Shown in pieces: positions 16,848 to 25,396 of a stretch of 64,000 bases of DNA. Location: positions 1-64,000 of the forward strand of contig CAYMQB010000002.1 in the NCBI GenBank assembly GCA_964392665.1, in the 5' to 3' direction. The stretch's first letter is position 1. Every line of letters starts with the position of its first letter. The notes below the pieces were generated by a model. That model worked only from the letters and a program-made list of their open reading frames with translations, ran no database searches and had not been told where the DNA came from. Both the position numbers and the translations under genes were made by a program. Source of the stretch: CAYMQB01 sp964392665. GTDB lineage: Bacteria; Hydrothermota; E44-bin80.

Positions 16848-18568
16848 AAAGGTCCATATTTTCGAAAATATTTATCGGTTATTTTTTTATTATTATTATA
16901 CTCTCTTTCTTTATCGTTATATTTTCTTTCAGAACCATCAAAAACTACTATATAGAAACATTGTCCACAGATCTAAAAAATCTGGGTATAATACTGAGCA
17001 TAGAAGTTAAGCCCTTTATTGAGAATGAGAAACTTCAGGAATTAGATACATTTGTGAAGAAATTGGGCAAAACAGTAGATACAAGAATTACAATAATAGC
17101 ACCATCGGGAAAGGTGTTCGCTGACTCAGAAAAAGACCCCATTACTATGGAAAACCATAAAATAAGACCCGAGGTAAAAAAAGCATTAAACGGCAGCGTA
17201 GGGAAATCTTTACGTTTTAGCACCACAGTGAAGGGAGAGATGTTATATGTCGCCCTGCCCATCAAAAATGGTAGTGAATTAGTCGGTTTAATGCGAACAA
17301 GTTTGTTTCTAAAGGATATAAATCACCTACTCGCAAACCTCAAAGCAAGAATGCTCCAGATTGTCCTTCTGGTTGTTTTTGTTTCAATGCTCATTGCATT
17401 TATTTTCTCAAGAAGTTTGTCGCGTCCTATAGGACAGCTGGCTTTAGCTGCGCGTGAAGTAGCTTCAGAAAATTTTAATGTGAGGGTATCACTCAAGAAT
17501 AATGATGAATTAAAACAACTGGCAGATAGTTTCAATCTTATGACGGAGAAAATACAAACCTTATTTACGGACCTTTCGTTAAAAACAGACGAACTCAACA
17601 ATATTATCACTTCACTAAGGGAAGGATTTTTGGTCCTGAATGAAGCAGGCAAAGTCATTATTTGTAATGATAGTTTTAAGAACATTATAGAAAACGATTC
17701 TCCGGAAGGTAAATTTTGGTGGGAAGTGATAAGGGTGGCAAGGCTTGGTGAACTGATAAAAGGAGTATTAGAAGAAAAGAAAAATCTTATAGAGGAGATA
17801 GAATTCGGTGAAAAAGTATTTCTATGCAGTATTACATTTATTCCTTCTATGAATGAAATCTCGCTGCTCCTTCACAATATAACCGAGATCAAAAGACTGG
17901 AGAAGATAAAGAAGGATTTTGTTGTGAATGTATCTCATGAATTGAGAACTCCTCTCACAGCCATAAAAGGATTTGTAGAAACGTTAGACGAAGAAATAGA
18001 CAAAAAGCACAGCCGCTATTTGAATATAATAAAAAGACATACCGAAAGACTTATTAGTATCGTGCAGGATTTAGTACTATTATCAGAACTTGAGGAGGTC
18101 AATACAAAGATAAAATTTGATAGAGTAAATATGAAGAATCTAACAATGGATGTCTTGAAGTTGTTTGAAAACAAGATAAAGCAAAAAGGTTTATTTATTA
18201 AGCTTTGTATACAGGATACCTCAACGATTCAAGGCGATGCATTCAAATTAGAGCAAGTGCTTATAAATTTGATAGACAATGCAGTAAAATATACTGAAAA
18301 AGGTTACATCACTCTATCCTTGAAAGAGGAAAACAAGCACATAAAAATCGAAATTCAGGACACTGGCATAGGGATTCCAGAAAAACACATTGGAAGAATT
18401 TTCGAAAGATTTTATGTGGTAAACAAATCACATTCAAGAAAACTCGGTGGAACAGGTTTAGGCCTTTCTATTGTAAAACACATCGTACTATCTCACAATG
18501 GAAAGATAGATGTAGAAAGTGCACCAGGAAAAGGCACGAGATTTACTATTACATTACCATCTTCTTAA
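16844..18568 (+). CDS. phoR: PhoR-type sensor histidine kinase
   Basis: 574 residues. Two membrane segments (about 8-28 and 168-188) enclose a periplasmic sensor region with FADSEKDPITMENHKIRPEV. A HAMP domain follows (SRSLSRPIGQLALAAREVA), then a PAS-like domain (about 245-350) and the dimerisation/His domain NVSHELRTPLTAIKGF with His near 364. The ATPase has the N box (LEQVLINLIDNAVKY), G1 (IEIQDTGIGIPE) and G2 (LGGTGLGLSIVKH). This is the standard PhoR/PnpS plan. It should sense phosphate status through the Pst/PhoU complex encoded downstream and phosphorylate PhoB. The 4-nt overlap with phoB indicates translational coupling. Confidence 0.85.
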   Translation: MKRSIFSKIFIGYFFIIIILSFFIVIFSFRTIKNYYIETLSTDLKNLGIILSIEVKPFIENEKLQELDTFVKKLGKTVDTRITIIAPSGKVFADSEKDPITMENHKIRPEVKKALNGSVGKSLRFSTTVKGEMLYVALPIKNGSELVGLMRTSLFLKDINHLLANLKARMLQIVLLVVFVSMLIAFIFSRSLSRPIGQLALAAREVASENFNVRVSLKNNDELKQLADSFNLMTEKIQTLFTDLSLKTDELNNIITSLREGFLVLNEAGKVIICNDSFKNIIENDSPEGKFWWEVIRVARLGELIKGVLEEKKNLIEEIEFGEKVFLCSITFIPSMNEISLLLHNITEIKRLEKIKKDFVVNVSHELRTPLTAIKGFVETLDEEIDKKHSRYLNIIKRHTERLISIVQDLVLLSELEEVNTKIKFDRVNMKNLTMDVLKLFENKIKQKGLFIKLCIQDTSTIQGDAFKLEQVLINLIDNAVKYTEKGYITLSLKEENKHIKIEIQDTGIGIPEKHIGRIFERFYVVNKSHSRKLGGTGLGLSIVKHIVLSHNGKIDVESAPGKGTRFTITLPSS

Positions 18569-18622
18569 ATCCAAATTTTAAACTTACAAACCCTTTCTTT
18601 ATTCCTTTATTTTGATTGGGAA

Positions 18623-18650
18623 AATTTCACTTTTTTGCAAAAGTGAAATT
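18623..18650 (+). terminator. Hairpin after phoR
   Basis: AATTTCACTTTT (18623-18634) and AAAAGTGAAATT (18639-18650) form a perfect 12-bp stem with loop TTGC. The plus strand lacks a good T-run after the stem. The inverted strand has TTTT, so it may work in both directions or simply be a stable element between phoR and the pst promoter region. Confidence 0.5.
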
Positions 18651-18746
18651 CATCATATAGCCCTGCTCTTTTTTTGCAATCATAACTATCCTCATCTTTT
18701 CTACGAAGTCTTCTTTCCCAAAGATTTCTTGAGAACTTCCTTATTC

Positions 18747-18796
18747 TTAACCAAAAATTAACACAATCCTTATACGGAGTTAACAATTTGTTGATA
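18747..18796 (+). promoter_or_regulatory. Pho-box-like array of 11-nt spaced half-sites
   Basis: TTAACC (18747), TTAACA (18758), CTTATA/TTATAC (18769-18770), TTAACA (18780) and TTGATA (18791) recur every 11 nt. TT(A/T)ACA direct repeats with 11-nt spacing are the known Pho box of PhoB/PhoP regulators. The array lies 79 nt before the porin ATG and directly downstream of phoBR, so PhoB probably activates the porin-pst transcript here. Confidence 0.7.
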
Positions 18797-18874
18797 TTTA
18801 GTAGACAAATGAAAGAGAGGAGGTGAGGAAATTAGCAAAAGAGAGTTTCAAGAAATCACAAACAAGGAACTATA

Positions 18875-19864
18875 ATGAAAGGAATATTTTTCTCAGTTGT
18901 GTTTAGTATTCTCAGTGCTGCATTCACATTACAGGCTGACATTAAGTTTTCAGGAGATATGATTAGCGAATTCTATTATGTCGCACAGAGCCACAATGAC
19001 AGTCTCGAAGGCAACAATGGTTTCTGGTTTAGAAGAATCTGCTTCACCTACGACAATTTCCCCAATGATAAAATAAAGATTAGACTGCGTACCGAAATGA
19101 GCAGTCCAGGTGATTTTGCCACAAAAAGCAAATTGATTCCTGCTGTAAAAAATGCATCCATTTCTTACAAACTAATGTCTGGCAACAAGATTACAGTCGG
19201 TATCCAATCACCACCAACGTTTGAAAACATAGAGCATATATGGGGATACCGTTCATTGGAGAAGACGCCCCTTGATATGCAAAAGTGGGCATCCTCCAGG
19301 GACTTTGGCATTAGTCTTGCTGGAAAACAAACGGCTTTCTCATACAATATTATGTTGGGAAACAATTCGAGTAACAAGTCTGAAACGGATAAGGCAAAAA
19401 AATTATACGCATCTGCGGGTATTACACCGCTAAAAGACGTCTATTTTGAATTTTATGGGGATTACGGTGGCATGAACTCCGACGAAAAAAGGGATTACAT
19501 TATGCAGGTTTTTGCGTCGTATAGTTCTTCTCCCACAAGGATAGGCATACTCTTTTCCAGAAAAGGAGACACAGAAGACACGGTAGAATATAATATCCTG
19601 TCAGGTTTTGGGGTATTTGCTATAAAAGAGAACATTGATGCAGTCATCAGGTATGATAAGACGTTCGAAGCAAATCCAAAGGCTGAAGACATGTCCTATA
19701 TCCCATTTTCTGACATCTCGCCTTCAAGTTTCATTCTTGCTGGTATTTCCTGTTCCTTGCATAAAAACATCAAGATTATGCCAAACATTGAGTATGTGAT
19801 GTATGACACCTCATCCGTTTCTGCGGACATATACCCCAGATTAACCCTTTATTACAAATGGTAG
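18875..19864 (+). CDS. Outer-membrane porin-like protein of the phosphate regulon
   Basis: 329 residues. Signal peptide about 1-21 (VVFSILSAAFTLQA). The mature part alternates short amphipathic strands, for example IKFSGDMISEFYYV, KIKIRLRTEMSS, SISYKLMSGNKITVGIQ and RIGILFSRKGD, and ends in LTLYYKW with a terminal aromatic residue, a typical beta-barrel signature. It resembles phosphate-selective porins (OprO/OprP type) in plan, but similarity is too weak to assign specificity. It follows the Pho-box-like array and precedes pstS by 22 nt, so entry of phosphate or phosphate esters is the likely role. The ATG follows AAGGAACTATA. Confidence 0.7.
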   Translation: MKGIFFSVVFSILSAAFTLQADIKFSGDMISEFYYVAQSHNDSLEGNNGFWFRRICFTYDNFPNDKIKIRLRTEMSSPGDFATKSKLIPAVKNASISYKLMSGNKITVGIQSPPTFENIEHIWGYRSLEKTPLDMQKWASSRDFGISLAGKQTAFSYNIMLGNNSSNKSETDKAKKLYASAGITPLKDVYFEFYGDYGGMNSDEKRDYIMQVFASYSSSPTRIGILFSRKGDTEDTVEYNILSGFGVFAIKENIDAVIRYDKTFEANPKAEDMSYIPFSDISPSSFILAGISCSLHKNIKIMPNIEYVMYDTSSVSADIYPRLTLYYKW

Positions 19865-19886
19865 GATACTACCGAAAGGAGAAAAA

Positions 19887-20933
19887 ATGCCAAGATTCAT
19901 TAAAACATTTGTACCGCTTGCTGTAATTCTTTGCGCAGCAGGTTTATTTGGTGGGAACGATAATGTCGAGCTCCTGGGTGCAGGTGCGACCTTCCCATAC
20001 CCTTTTTATTCCAAACTTTTCGATGTCTACCACCAGGAATACGATGTTAAGGTAAACTACCAGGCAATCGGCTCGGGTGGTGGAATAAGACAGCTTTTGA
20101 ACAAGACTGTGGACTTTGGTGCAACTGATGCCTTTATGTCGGTTGAGGAGCTTGAAAAGGCTCCGGCAAAAATTATCCATATTCCAGCCTGTTTAGGGGC
20201 AGTCGCAGTCACCTACAATATTCCGGGTAACCCTGAATTAAGACTTACACCGGAAATTATTACAGACATTTTTCTTGGGAAAATAAGAATGTGGAATGAT
20301 GATAGGATTAAGGTTATAAATCCTGAAGTGAAACTCCCGAAATGGAATATTGCAATTGTTCATCGTTCCGATGGAAGCGGTACAACCTTCATTTTCAGTG
20401 ACTACATGACAAAAGTGAACAGTGGATGGGAGCAAAAAGTGGGAAGAGGTAAATCTCTGAAATGGCCTTTAGGACTTGGTGGAAAAGGAAATCCAGGCGT
20501 TGCAGGGCTTGTCCATCAAATTCCCGGTGCAATAGGATATGTTGAACTCATATATGCCTTGAGCAATAACATGCCCGTTGGTATAATAAAGAACAAATCG
20601 GGAAACTACATTGTTCCCAGTATTGAATCTGTGAGTCTTGCAGCAAATGCAGAGCTCCCTCCGGACACAAGGGTTTCGCTCACAAATACGGATGCAAGCA
20701 AAGGTTATCCTATCAGCAGTTTCACCTGGTTGATTGTATATAAAGAGCAAAATTACAATGGCAGAAGCAAGAATAGGGCAACGACAACAGTGAATTTGCT
20801 GTGGTGGATAATACATAACGGACAGGAGTATGCAGAACCACTTCACTATGCGCCACTCCCGAAAGAGGCTGTAGAAAAATCAGAAGGTTTACTCCGTTCT
20901 ATCACATACAATAATCAAACAATATTAAAGTAG
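19887..20933 (+). CDS. pstS: Phosphate-binding protein PstS
   Basis: 348 residues with signal peptide about 1-22 (FVPLAVILCAAGLFGG). Family motifs are clear: LLGAGATFPYPFYSKLF, YQAIGSGGGIRQLL, VDFGATDAF, IPACLGAVAVTYNIPG, the phosphate-binding loop HRSDGSGTTFIFSDYM, and GIPGAIGYVEL-like IPGAIGYVELIYAL. It is the periplasmic receptor that delivers phosphate to PstCA. No lipobox is seen, so it is soluble. The ATG follows GAAAGGAGAAAAA. First gene of the Pst transporter, just after the porin. Confidence 0.93.
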   Translation: MPRFIKTFVPLAVILCAAGLFGGNDNVELLGAGATFPYPFYSKLFDVYHQEYDVKVNYQAIGSGGGIRQLLNKTVDFGATDAFMSVEELEKAPAKIIHIPACLGAVAVTYNIPGNPELRLTPEIITDIFLGKIRMWNDDRIKVINPEVKLPKWNIAIVHRSDGSGTTFIFSDYMTKVNSGWEQKVGRGKSLKWPLGLGGKGNPGVAGLVHQIPGAIGYVELIYALSNNMPVGIIKNKSGNYIVPSIESVSLAANAELPPDTRVSLTNTDASKGYPISSFTWLIVYKEQNYNGRSKNRATTTVNLLWWIIHNGQEYAEPLHYAPLPKEAVEKSEGLLRSITYNNQTILK

Positions 20934-20958
20934 AGAATTTATGGGGAGGGAGAAAGAA

Positions 20959-21834
20959 ATGCATACAGATAAAGGATTCAATACTATTCTATACATTTCT
21001 GGAATAATCATATTGGTACTTGTCCTGGGAATATTTATGTCTCTTATCTTAAACTCCCTCCCCTCTATAAGAGGATTTGGTGTAAAGTTCTTCACGGGAC
21101 GCGAATGGAACCCTGTTTCGGGTGATTTCGGTGCATTTCCATTCCTCATTGGAACACTTCTGACATCCTTTCTCGCGCTCGCAATATCTATACCATTTTC
21201 ATTCTCCATATCCATACTACTTGGAGAGTATCAGAAAAAAGGAGGTTTTGCTTCTTTCCTTAACACAACGGTAGAACTCCTTTCTGGCATCCCGTCAATC
21301 ATATATGGTTTCTGGGGACTTTTTGTGCTGGCTCCCATTATTAGGAGTTTTGAATTGAAAATAGGACTTCCACCTTACGGAGTGGGTATATTCACTTCTT
21401 CCGTAATCCTTGCTATTATGATCATACCTTATTCTGCATCGTTGGGAAGAGAAGTTATTGCTCTTGTTCCAGCAGATATAAAGGAAGCTGCATATTCATT
21501 GGGAGCGACGCGCTTTGAGGTCATACGAGATATTATCTTCCCTTACGCAAGGTCGGGAATATTCGCAGGTTTTCTCCTTTCTCTTGGAAGAGCCTTAGGA
21601 GAAACAATGGCAGTGACAATGGTAATAGGAAACGCAAACATATTACCTAAAAGCATCTTCGCACCCGGCAATACGATGGCGAGCCTCATTGCCAACGAAT
21701 TCACAGAAGCATCCGGCGATGTGTATCTTTCGGCTTTGATTGAAATAGCAATTGTGCTTTTTCTCGTTACAACAATCGTAAATATCATAGGAAGGATTAT
21801 TATTAAAAAAATAGATTTCGAAGGAGGAAACTAA
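20959..21834 (+). CDS. pstC: Phosphate ABC transporter permease PstC
   Basis: 291 residues. About six membrane segments. The ABC permease EAA loop is EAAYSLGATRFEVIRDIIFP near 195, and the PstC signature FLIGTLLTSFLALAISIPFSFSISI is present. Start choice: ATG 20959 has GGGAGGGA in front; an in-frame ATG at 20941 would add six residues but has no ribosome site. Its TAA is followed at once by the ATG of a metallophosphoesterase, which separates pstC from pstA. Confidence 0.9.
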   Translation: MHTDKGFNTILYISGIIILVLVLGIFMSLILNSLPSIRGFGVKFFTGREWNPVSGDFGAFPFLIGTLLTSFLALAISIPFSFSISILLGEYQKKGGFASFLNTTVELLSGIPSIIYGFWGLFVLAPIIRSFELKIGLPPYGVGIFTSSVILAIMIIPYSASLGREVIALVPADIKEAAYSLGATRFEVIRDIIFPYARSGIFAGFLLSLGRALGETMAVTMVIGNANILPKSIFAPGNTMASLIANEFTEASGDVYLSALIEIAIVLFLVTTIVNIIGRIIIKKIDFEGGN

Positions 21835-22482
21835 ATGAAATTGGTTCATATGTCGGATCTTCACATAACAGGCAAATATTTTCGCAAAGACTGGGAAGAT
21901 AGAGTTATAGAGATAGTAAATGGCGAATCTCCAGATGTAATGGCAATAACTGGTGATATAACAGACTTTGGTCATTCTTACGAATACGAGATTGCAGAAA
22001 AATATATAAACAATTTCAAGGTAAAGGATAAAATCGTTATCCCGGGCAATCATGATTCAAGAAATGGTGGGTATTTGATATTTGAAGAAATATTCGGCAC
22101 ACGCTTCCCATACTTTGAGAATGAACTTGTGAAGATTCTTGGTGTGGATTCAAGTGAGCCCGATATAGATGACGGTCATATAGGAAGAGCAAACTACCCA
22201 TTAATAAAGAATAAATTGGGAGAAGATGACAGAATAGAAATACTTTTGCTGCATCACCATCTAATACCGATACCCGGTACGGGGAGAGAAAGAAATATCC
22301 CGGCTGATGCGGGTGATACCTTAAAAGTATGTATAGATATTCCTATAAATTTTGTTCTGTCGGGGCACAAGCATCTTCCGTGGATATGGAAGATGGAAAA
22401 TACATTTTTCATCACAGCACGCACGGCAACTACGACAAGGTTAAAAGGAGGTCATATCCGTCTTTTAGTATATTTGACATAA
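21835..22482 (+). CDS. Metallophosphoesterase inside the pst operon, 3' frameshift
   Basis: 215 residues in this frame. All calcineurin-type metal motifs are present: MSDLHIT, ITGDITD, PGNHDS, LLHHH and SGHKHLPW, so the active site is complete. The family is wide (cAMP, lipid or nucleotide phosphodiesterases), and the substrate is unknown. Near 22445, at AAAAGGAGGTC, the reading frame breaks. The expected C-terminal strands (SYPSFSIFDIKKDA) continue in the -1 frame to a stop at 22562, so the native protein was probably about 241 residues. One base appears lost; a sequencing error, a recent mutation or programmed slippage at the AGGAGG are all possible. The gene abuts pstC (AAGGAGGAAACTAA before its ATG). 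Phosphate release from organic esters would fit the location. Confidence 0.75.
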   Translation: MKLVHMSDLHITGKYFRKDWEDRVIEIVNGESPDVMAITGDITDFGHSYEYEIAEKYINNFKVKDKIVIPGNHDSRNGGYLIFEEIFGTRFPYFENELVKILGVDSSEPDIDDGHIGRANYPLIKNKLGEDDRIEILLLHHHLIPIPGTGRERNIPADAGDTLKVCIDIPINFVLSGHKHLPWIWKMENTFFITARTATTTRLKGGHIRLLVYLT

Positions 22483-22578
22483 AGAAGGATGCGATTATCT
22501 TAAATGAATATAACGTTGAATCGGGGAACAGAATATCAAAAGAAATCACATCTCCGAGGTAAAGAAACAAAAAGATCT

Positions 22579-23442
22579 ATGAAAAAAAACACTTCAGTCT
22601 CAGTTATTCTCAAAATCAGAACAACTAAGAACAAATTATTCCTTTTCTTTGTTGTGCTTTTCGCTGTGTTTTGCATATTTCCTCTATTCCTCATCATATT
22701 TTATCTTATGAAACAGGGCATATCTGCTATAAACTGGGATTTCCTGTTTCATCTGCCAAAACCAGTAGGAGAAAAAGGAGGTGGTATATCCAACGCTCTC
22801 ATTGGAACAGTTATGCTTATTATCACAGCCTCAATAATTTCAATTCCGCTTGGTATTGCAGCAGGTATATATCTATCAGAATTTAGAAAAAAGAAACTGT
22901 CTTACTATGTGAGATTAAGTGTGGATGTTCTACAAGGAATTCCGTCGATAGTTATCGGCATTATTGCCTATTTGTGGATTGTAAAGGTTGTGGGAACATT
23001 TTCAGCTCTCTCAGGCGGTGTTGCACTTGGGATTATGATGCTGCCGCTTGTTGTAAAATCAACAGAGGAAACCCTCAAGTTAATACCATATTCCTTGAAA
23101 GAAGCTTCCCTTTCACTGGGGGTTCCATATTCCAAAACCATATTAAAAGTCATTCTTCCTTCTGGTTTAAGTGGAATTTTAACAGGTATATTAATAAGTA
23201 TTGCACGAATAGCAGGAGAAACCGCACCGCTTTTATTTACTGCCTTTGGCAGTCCATTTATGAACCTGAATATATTCAAACCTATCAATTCCCTTCCGCT
23301 GCTTATATACAACTATGCTTCAAGCCCATATCCTGAATGGCACAAGCTTGCATGGGGAGCATCTTTCATCCTAATAGTTTTTGTTTTCTTGCTTAATCTC
23401 GTAACAAAAGGAGTAACAAAAAGATGGAAAGTGCAATTCTGA
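22579..23442 (+). CDS. pstA: Phosphate ABC transporter permease PstA
   Basis: 287 residues with six membrane segments. Motifs: GGGISNALIGTVMLIITAS, YLSEF (conserved after the second segment), SVDVLQGIPSIVIGI, EAA loop KEASLSLGVPYSKTILKVILP, and RIAGETAPLLFTAFG, typical of PstA. ATG 22579 starts directly before the hydrophilic lead-in MKKNTSVSV. An ATG at 22504 in the same frame would overlap the frameshifted 3' part of the metallophosphoesterase gene and add an odd basic extension. Neither has a strong ribosome site. Confidence 0.9.
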   Translation: MKKNTSVSVILKIRTTKNKLFLFFVVLFAVFCIFPLFLIIFYLMKQGISAINWDFLFHLPKPVGEKGGGISNALIGTVMLIITASIISIPLGIAAGIYLSEFRKKKLSYYVRLSVDVLQGIPSIVIGIIAYLWIVKVVGTFSALSGGVALGIMMLPLVVKSTEETLKLIPYSLKEASLSLGVPYSKTILKVILPSGLSGILTGILISIARIAGETAPLLFTAFGSPFMNLNIFKPINSLPLLIYNYASSPYPEWHKLAWGASFILIVFVFLLNLVTKGVTKRWKVQF

Positions 23443-24182
23443 GGATTAAAAACCTCTCTGCATATTACGGTAACAATAGGATACTTAAGAATATAGACCT
23501 CTCCATTCCCGAGAGAAAAGTGACAGCGATAATGGGACCATCAGGTTGCGGAAAAACAACACTTATTCGCTGCATAAATAGAATGCACGAATTGGTTGCT
23601 GATGCAAAAGTATCCGGCAAAATATATCTGGATAACGATGATGTTTACACTTTAAATCCTATCATTGTTCGGAGACGAATAGGTATGGTATTTCAGAGAC
23701 CCAACCCATTTCCCACTATGAGTGTACATGATAATGTAATAGCAGGTTACAAATTGAATGGGACAAGACTGAGCAGGACGGAAAAGAATAGGATTATTGA
23801 GGAGTCATTAAATAAATCCGGTTTATGGGACGAGGTTAAGGATTCACTGCATAAAAGAGGAACATTTCTTTCTGGTGGACAACAACAGAGATTATGTATC
23901 TCACGAGCCCTAGCTATGAACCCGGAAATACTCCTACTTGACGAACCTACATCTGCCCTCGACCCAAAAGCAACTGCCAGAATTGAGGAACTCATTGTTC
24001 AATTGAAAAATAGCGTGACTATAATCCTGGTTACTCATAATATTGCTCAAGCATCAAGGGTAAGTGATTACACCGCATTTTTGTATCTTGGCGAACTAAT
24101 AGAGTTCGGTCCGACCGGAAAAATGTTTACGGTGCCCGAAGACAAAAGAACGGAAGAATATCTTACAGGGAAATTTGGATAG
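23424..24182 (+). CDS. pstB: Phosphate ABC transporter ATPase PstB
   Basis: 252 residues. Walker A GPSGCGKTT near 33, Q-loop VFQRPNPFP, signature LSGGQQQR near 151, Walker B LLLDEPTSALDP, and the H-loop VTHN. VFQRPNPFP and NRMHELV are PstB-specific. It overlaps pstA by 19 nt; AAGGAG lies upstream of the ATG inside pstA. Confidence 0.95.
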   Translation: MESAILRIKNLSAYYGNNRILKNIDLSIPERKVTAIMGPSGCGKTTLIRCINRMHELVADAKVSGKIYLDNDDVYTLNPIIVRRRIGMVFQRPNPFPTMSVHDNVIAGYKLNGTRLSRTEKNRIIEESLNKSGLWDEVKDSLHKRGTFLSGGQQQRLCISRALAMNPEILLLDEPTSALDPKATARIEELIVQLKNSVTIILVTHNIAQASRVSDYTAFLYLGELIEFGPTGKMFTVPEDKRTEEYLTGKFG

Positions 24183-24210
24183 GGAGTGGCAAAAAATATA
24201 GTGTGAAAGA

Positions 24211-24231
24211 AACCACAGAGAACACAGAGAA
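24211..24231. repeat. CACAGAG-type repeat between pstB and phoU
   Basis: AACCACAGAGAACACAGAGA. The same CACAGAG word array occurs at 31799-31827 and, split, at 36313-36375. It lies in the 109-nt gap between pstB and phoU. Confidence 0.6.
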
Positions 24232-24291
24232 AAAACCGTTTTATTATTTCAAACAGAAGAGGTAAATGTTTGGACAAAAGGGAGGTAATAA

Positions 24292-24942
24292 ATGCTTCAA
24301 GAAAAATTAAACAGACTTAAACAAAAGATAGTTGAATACTCATCTTTAGCGCAAGGAATGATAGAGAAGAGTATAAAGGGTTTATTGAACAAGGAAAAAG
24401 AAATGCTTTCAGAAGTAATAGAAAAGGATGAGCTAAAGGCAAATGAATTTGAAATAGAACTGGATGAATTTTGCACAACCTTAATTGCACAATATGAACC
24501 AAAAGCAAAGGATTTGAGAACAATTCTTATGATATTAAAGATGAATAACGACATAGAGAGGGTGGGGGACCTGACAGTCAACATATCTGAAAGCAGTCTA
24601 TTCCTTATAGAAAGACCCCTTGTGAAACCTTTAATAGACCTTCCTCGAATGGCTAAAGAAACAATTGAGATGCTAAAAAGCAGTATAGATGCTTTCGTAA
24701 ACGAGGATGCAAAACTGGCTAAGAATGTCTGTAAAAGAGACAATACAGTAGATGCATTTAGAGACCAGATTATGAGAGAACTCATTACTTATATGGCTTC
24801 CGACGCTTCCACTATTGAACGGTCTTTCCATCTGATTAGAATTTCCCAGAATTTAGAAAGAATAGCAGACCTTTCAACAAATATCTCCGAGGATGTCATA
24901 TTTATGGTGGAGGGAAAAGTAATAAAACACCATCATGAATAA
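24292..24942 (+). CDS. phoU: Phosphate-signalling regulator PhoU
   Basis: 216 residues, all-helical, with the two tandem three-helix PhoU repeats. Metal-site motifs are ELDEFCTTLIA and the second-repeat counterpart EDAKLAKNVCKRDNTVDAFRDQ. MKMNNDIERVGDLTVNI and RISQNLERIADLSTNISED are the classic conserved helices. PhoU restrains PhoR and Pst when phosphate is plentiful. The ATG follows AAGGGAGGTAATAA. Last gene of the phosphate cluster. Confidence 0.92.
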   Translation: MLQEKLNRLKQKIVEYSSLAQGMIEKSIKGLLNKEKEMLSEVIEKDELKANEFEIELDEFCTTLIAQYEPKAKDLRTILMILKMNNDIERVGDLTVNISESSLFLIERPLVKPLIDLPRMAKETIEMLKSSIDAFVNEDAKLAKNVCKRDNTVDAFRDQIMRELITYMASDASTIERSFHLIRISQNLERIADLSTNISEDVIFMVEGKVIKHHHE

Positions 24943-25092
24943 GAATCAGGGTAAGACGAAAATGACAACATAAAATCCCTCTTATCACCTTTTTCAAAGG
25001 GGGAATAAGTGATACAGTATGTATTTCCCTTTCTTCAAAGGAAGAAGGTGGTATCATTCTAAGTAGGAAAAATTTTCCAGTGTAAGAGCAGT

Positions 25093-25135
25093 TGTCATTC
25101 TGAGTAAACGATACTTCCTGACTGTGGAAGAATCT
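25093..25135 (+). repeat. TGTCATTCTGAG...GAAGAATCT repeat, copy 2
   Basis: 43 nt matching 16032-16074 except at two positions. Together the two copies bracket the phosphate regulon as direct repeats about 9 kb apart. Confidence 0.75.
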
Positions 25136-25187
25136 GAAAATCCTTTATAGCCATGTTCTTGCCTTGCGTTCAATCGCGAAACAAGCC

Positions 25188-25214
25188 TGTCCTGAGTGAA
25201 ATCGAAGGGTCTCG
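25188..25214 (+). repeat. CCTGAGTGAAATCGAAGG repeat
   Basis: Contains TCCTGAG and ATCGAAGG in the usual order. A related copy with TCCTGAGATAATCGAAGGA is at 63437-63460. The family is widespread in other genomes, usually near TTGCGAG-type elements, as here. Confidence 0.6.
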
Positions 25215-25396
25215 CTACTCCAGTTTAGCTTTTAGAGGACTAGAGCAAGCCCTGCAACAAATTAAGATGTGTATGCTTCAGAAGGGCAATCTCAATAATA
25301 TACACCATTAATAAATGAGAATATGCGATTGCTTCATAAGAAATTATGAAAGTGTATTCGCAATGACAATTTACAAATTAATTGACTGAAACTAAC

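Larger units (their letters stand above)
24943..25396. other. Repeat-rich gap after phoU
   Basis: No gene. It holds a CCCTCTTATCACCTTTTTCAA/AAGGGGG-type repeat (about 24972-25003), a related CCCTTTCTTCAAAGGAAG run (25026-25046), a TGTCATTCTGAG copy (25093-25135), a CCTGAGTGAAATCGAAGG copy (25188-25214) and a degenerate TTGCGAG-family hairpin (25325-25368). It separates the phosphate cluster from the minus-strand surface cluster. Confidence 0.7.

Noticed and set aside
18747..18796. 11-nt periodic TTAACA units as a possible tandem-repeat or CRISPR-like array
   Set aside because: Units are too short and degenerate; position before pst genes and spacing fit a Pho box.
22430..22460. Claim of programmed frameshifting in the metallophosphoesterase
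   Set aside because: The AGGAGG is suggestive, but there is no classical slippery heptamer; a missing base is the simpler reading, so it is kept only as a possibility.
16146..24942. phoBR-pst-phoU order as a novel system
   Set aside because: Apart from the inserted phosphoesterase and porin, this is the standard phosphate regulon.
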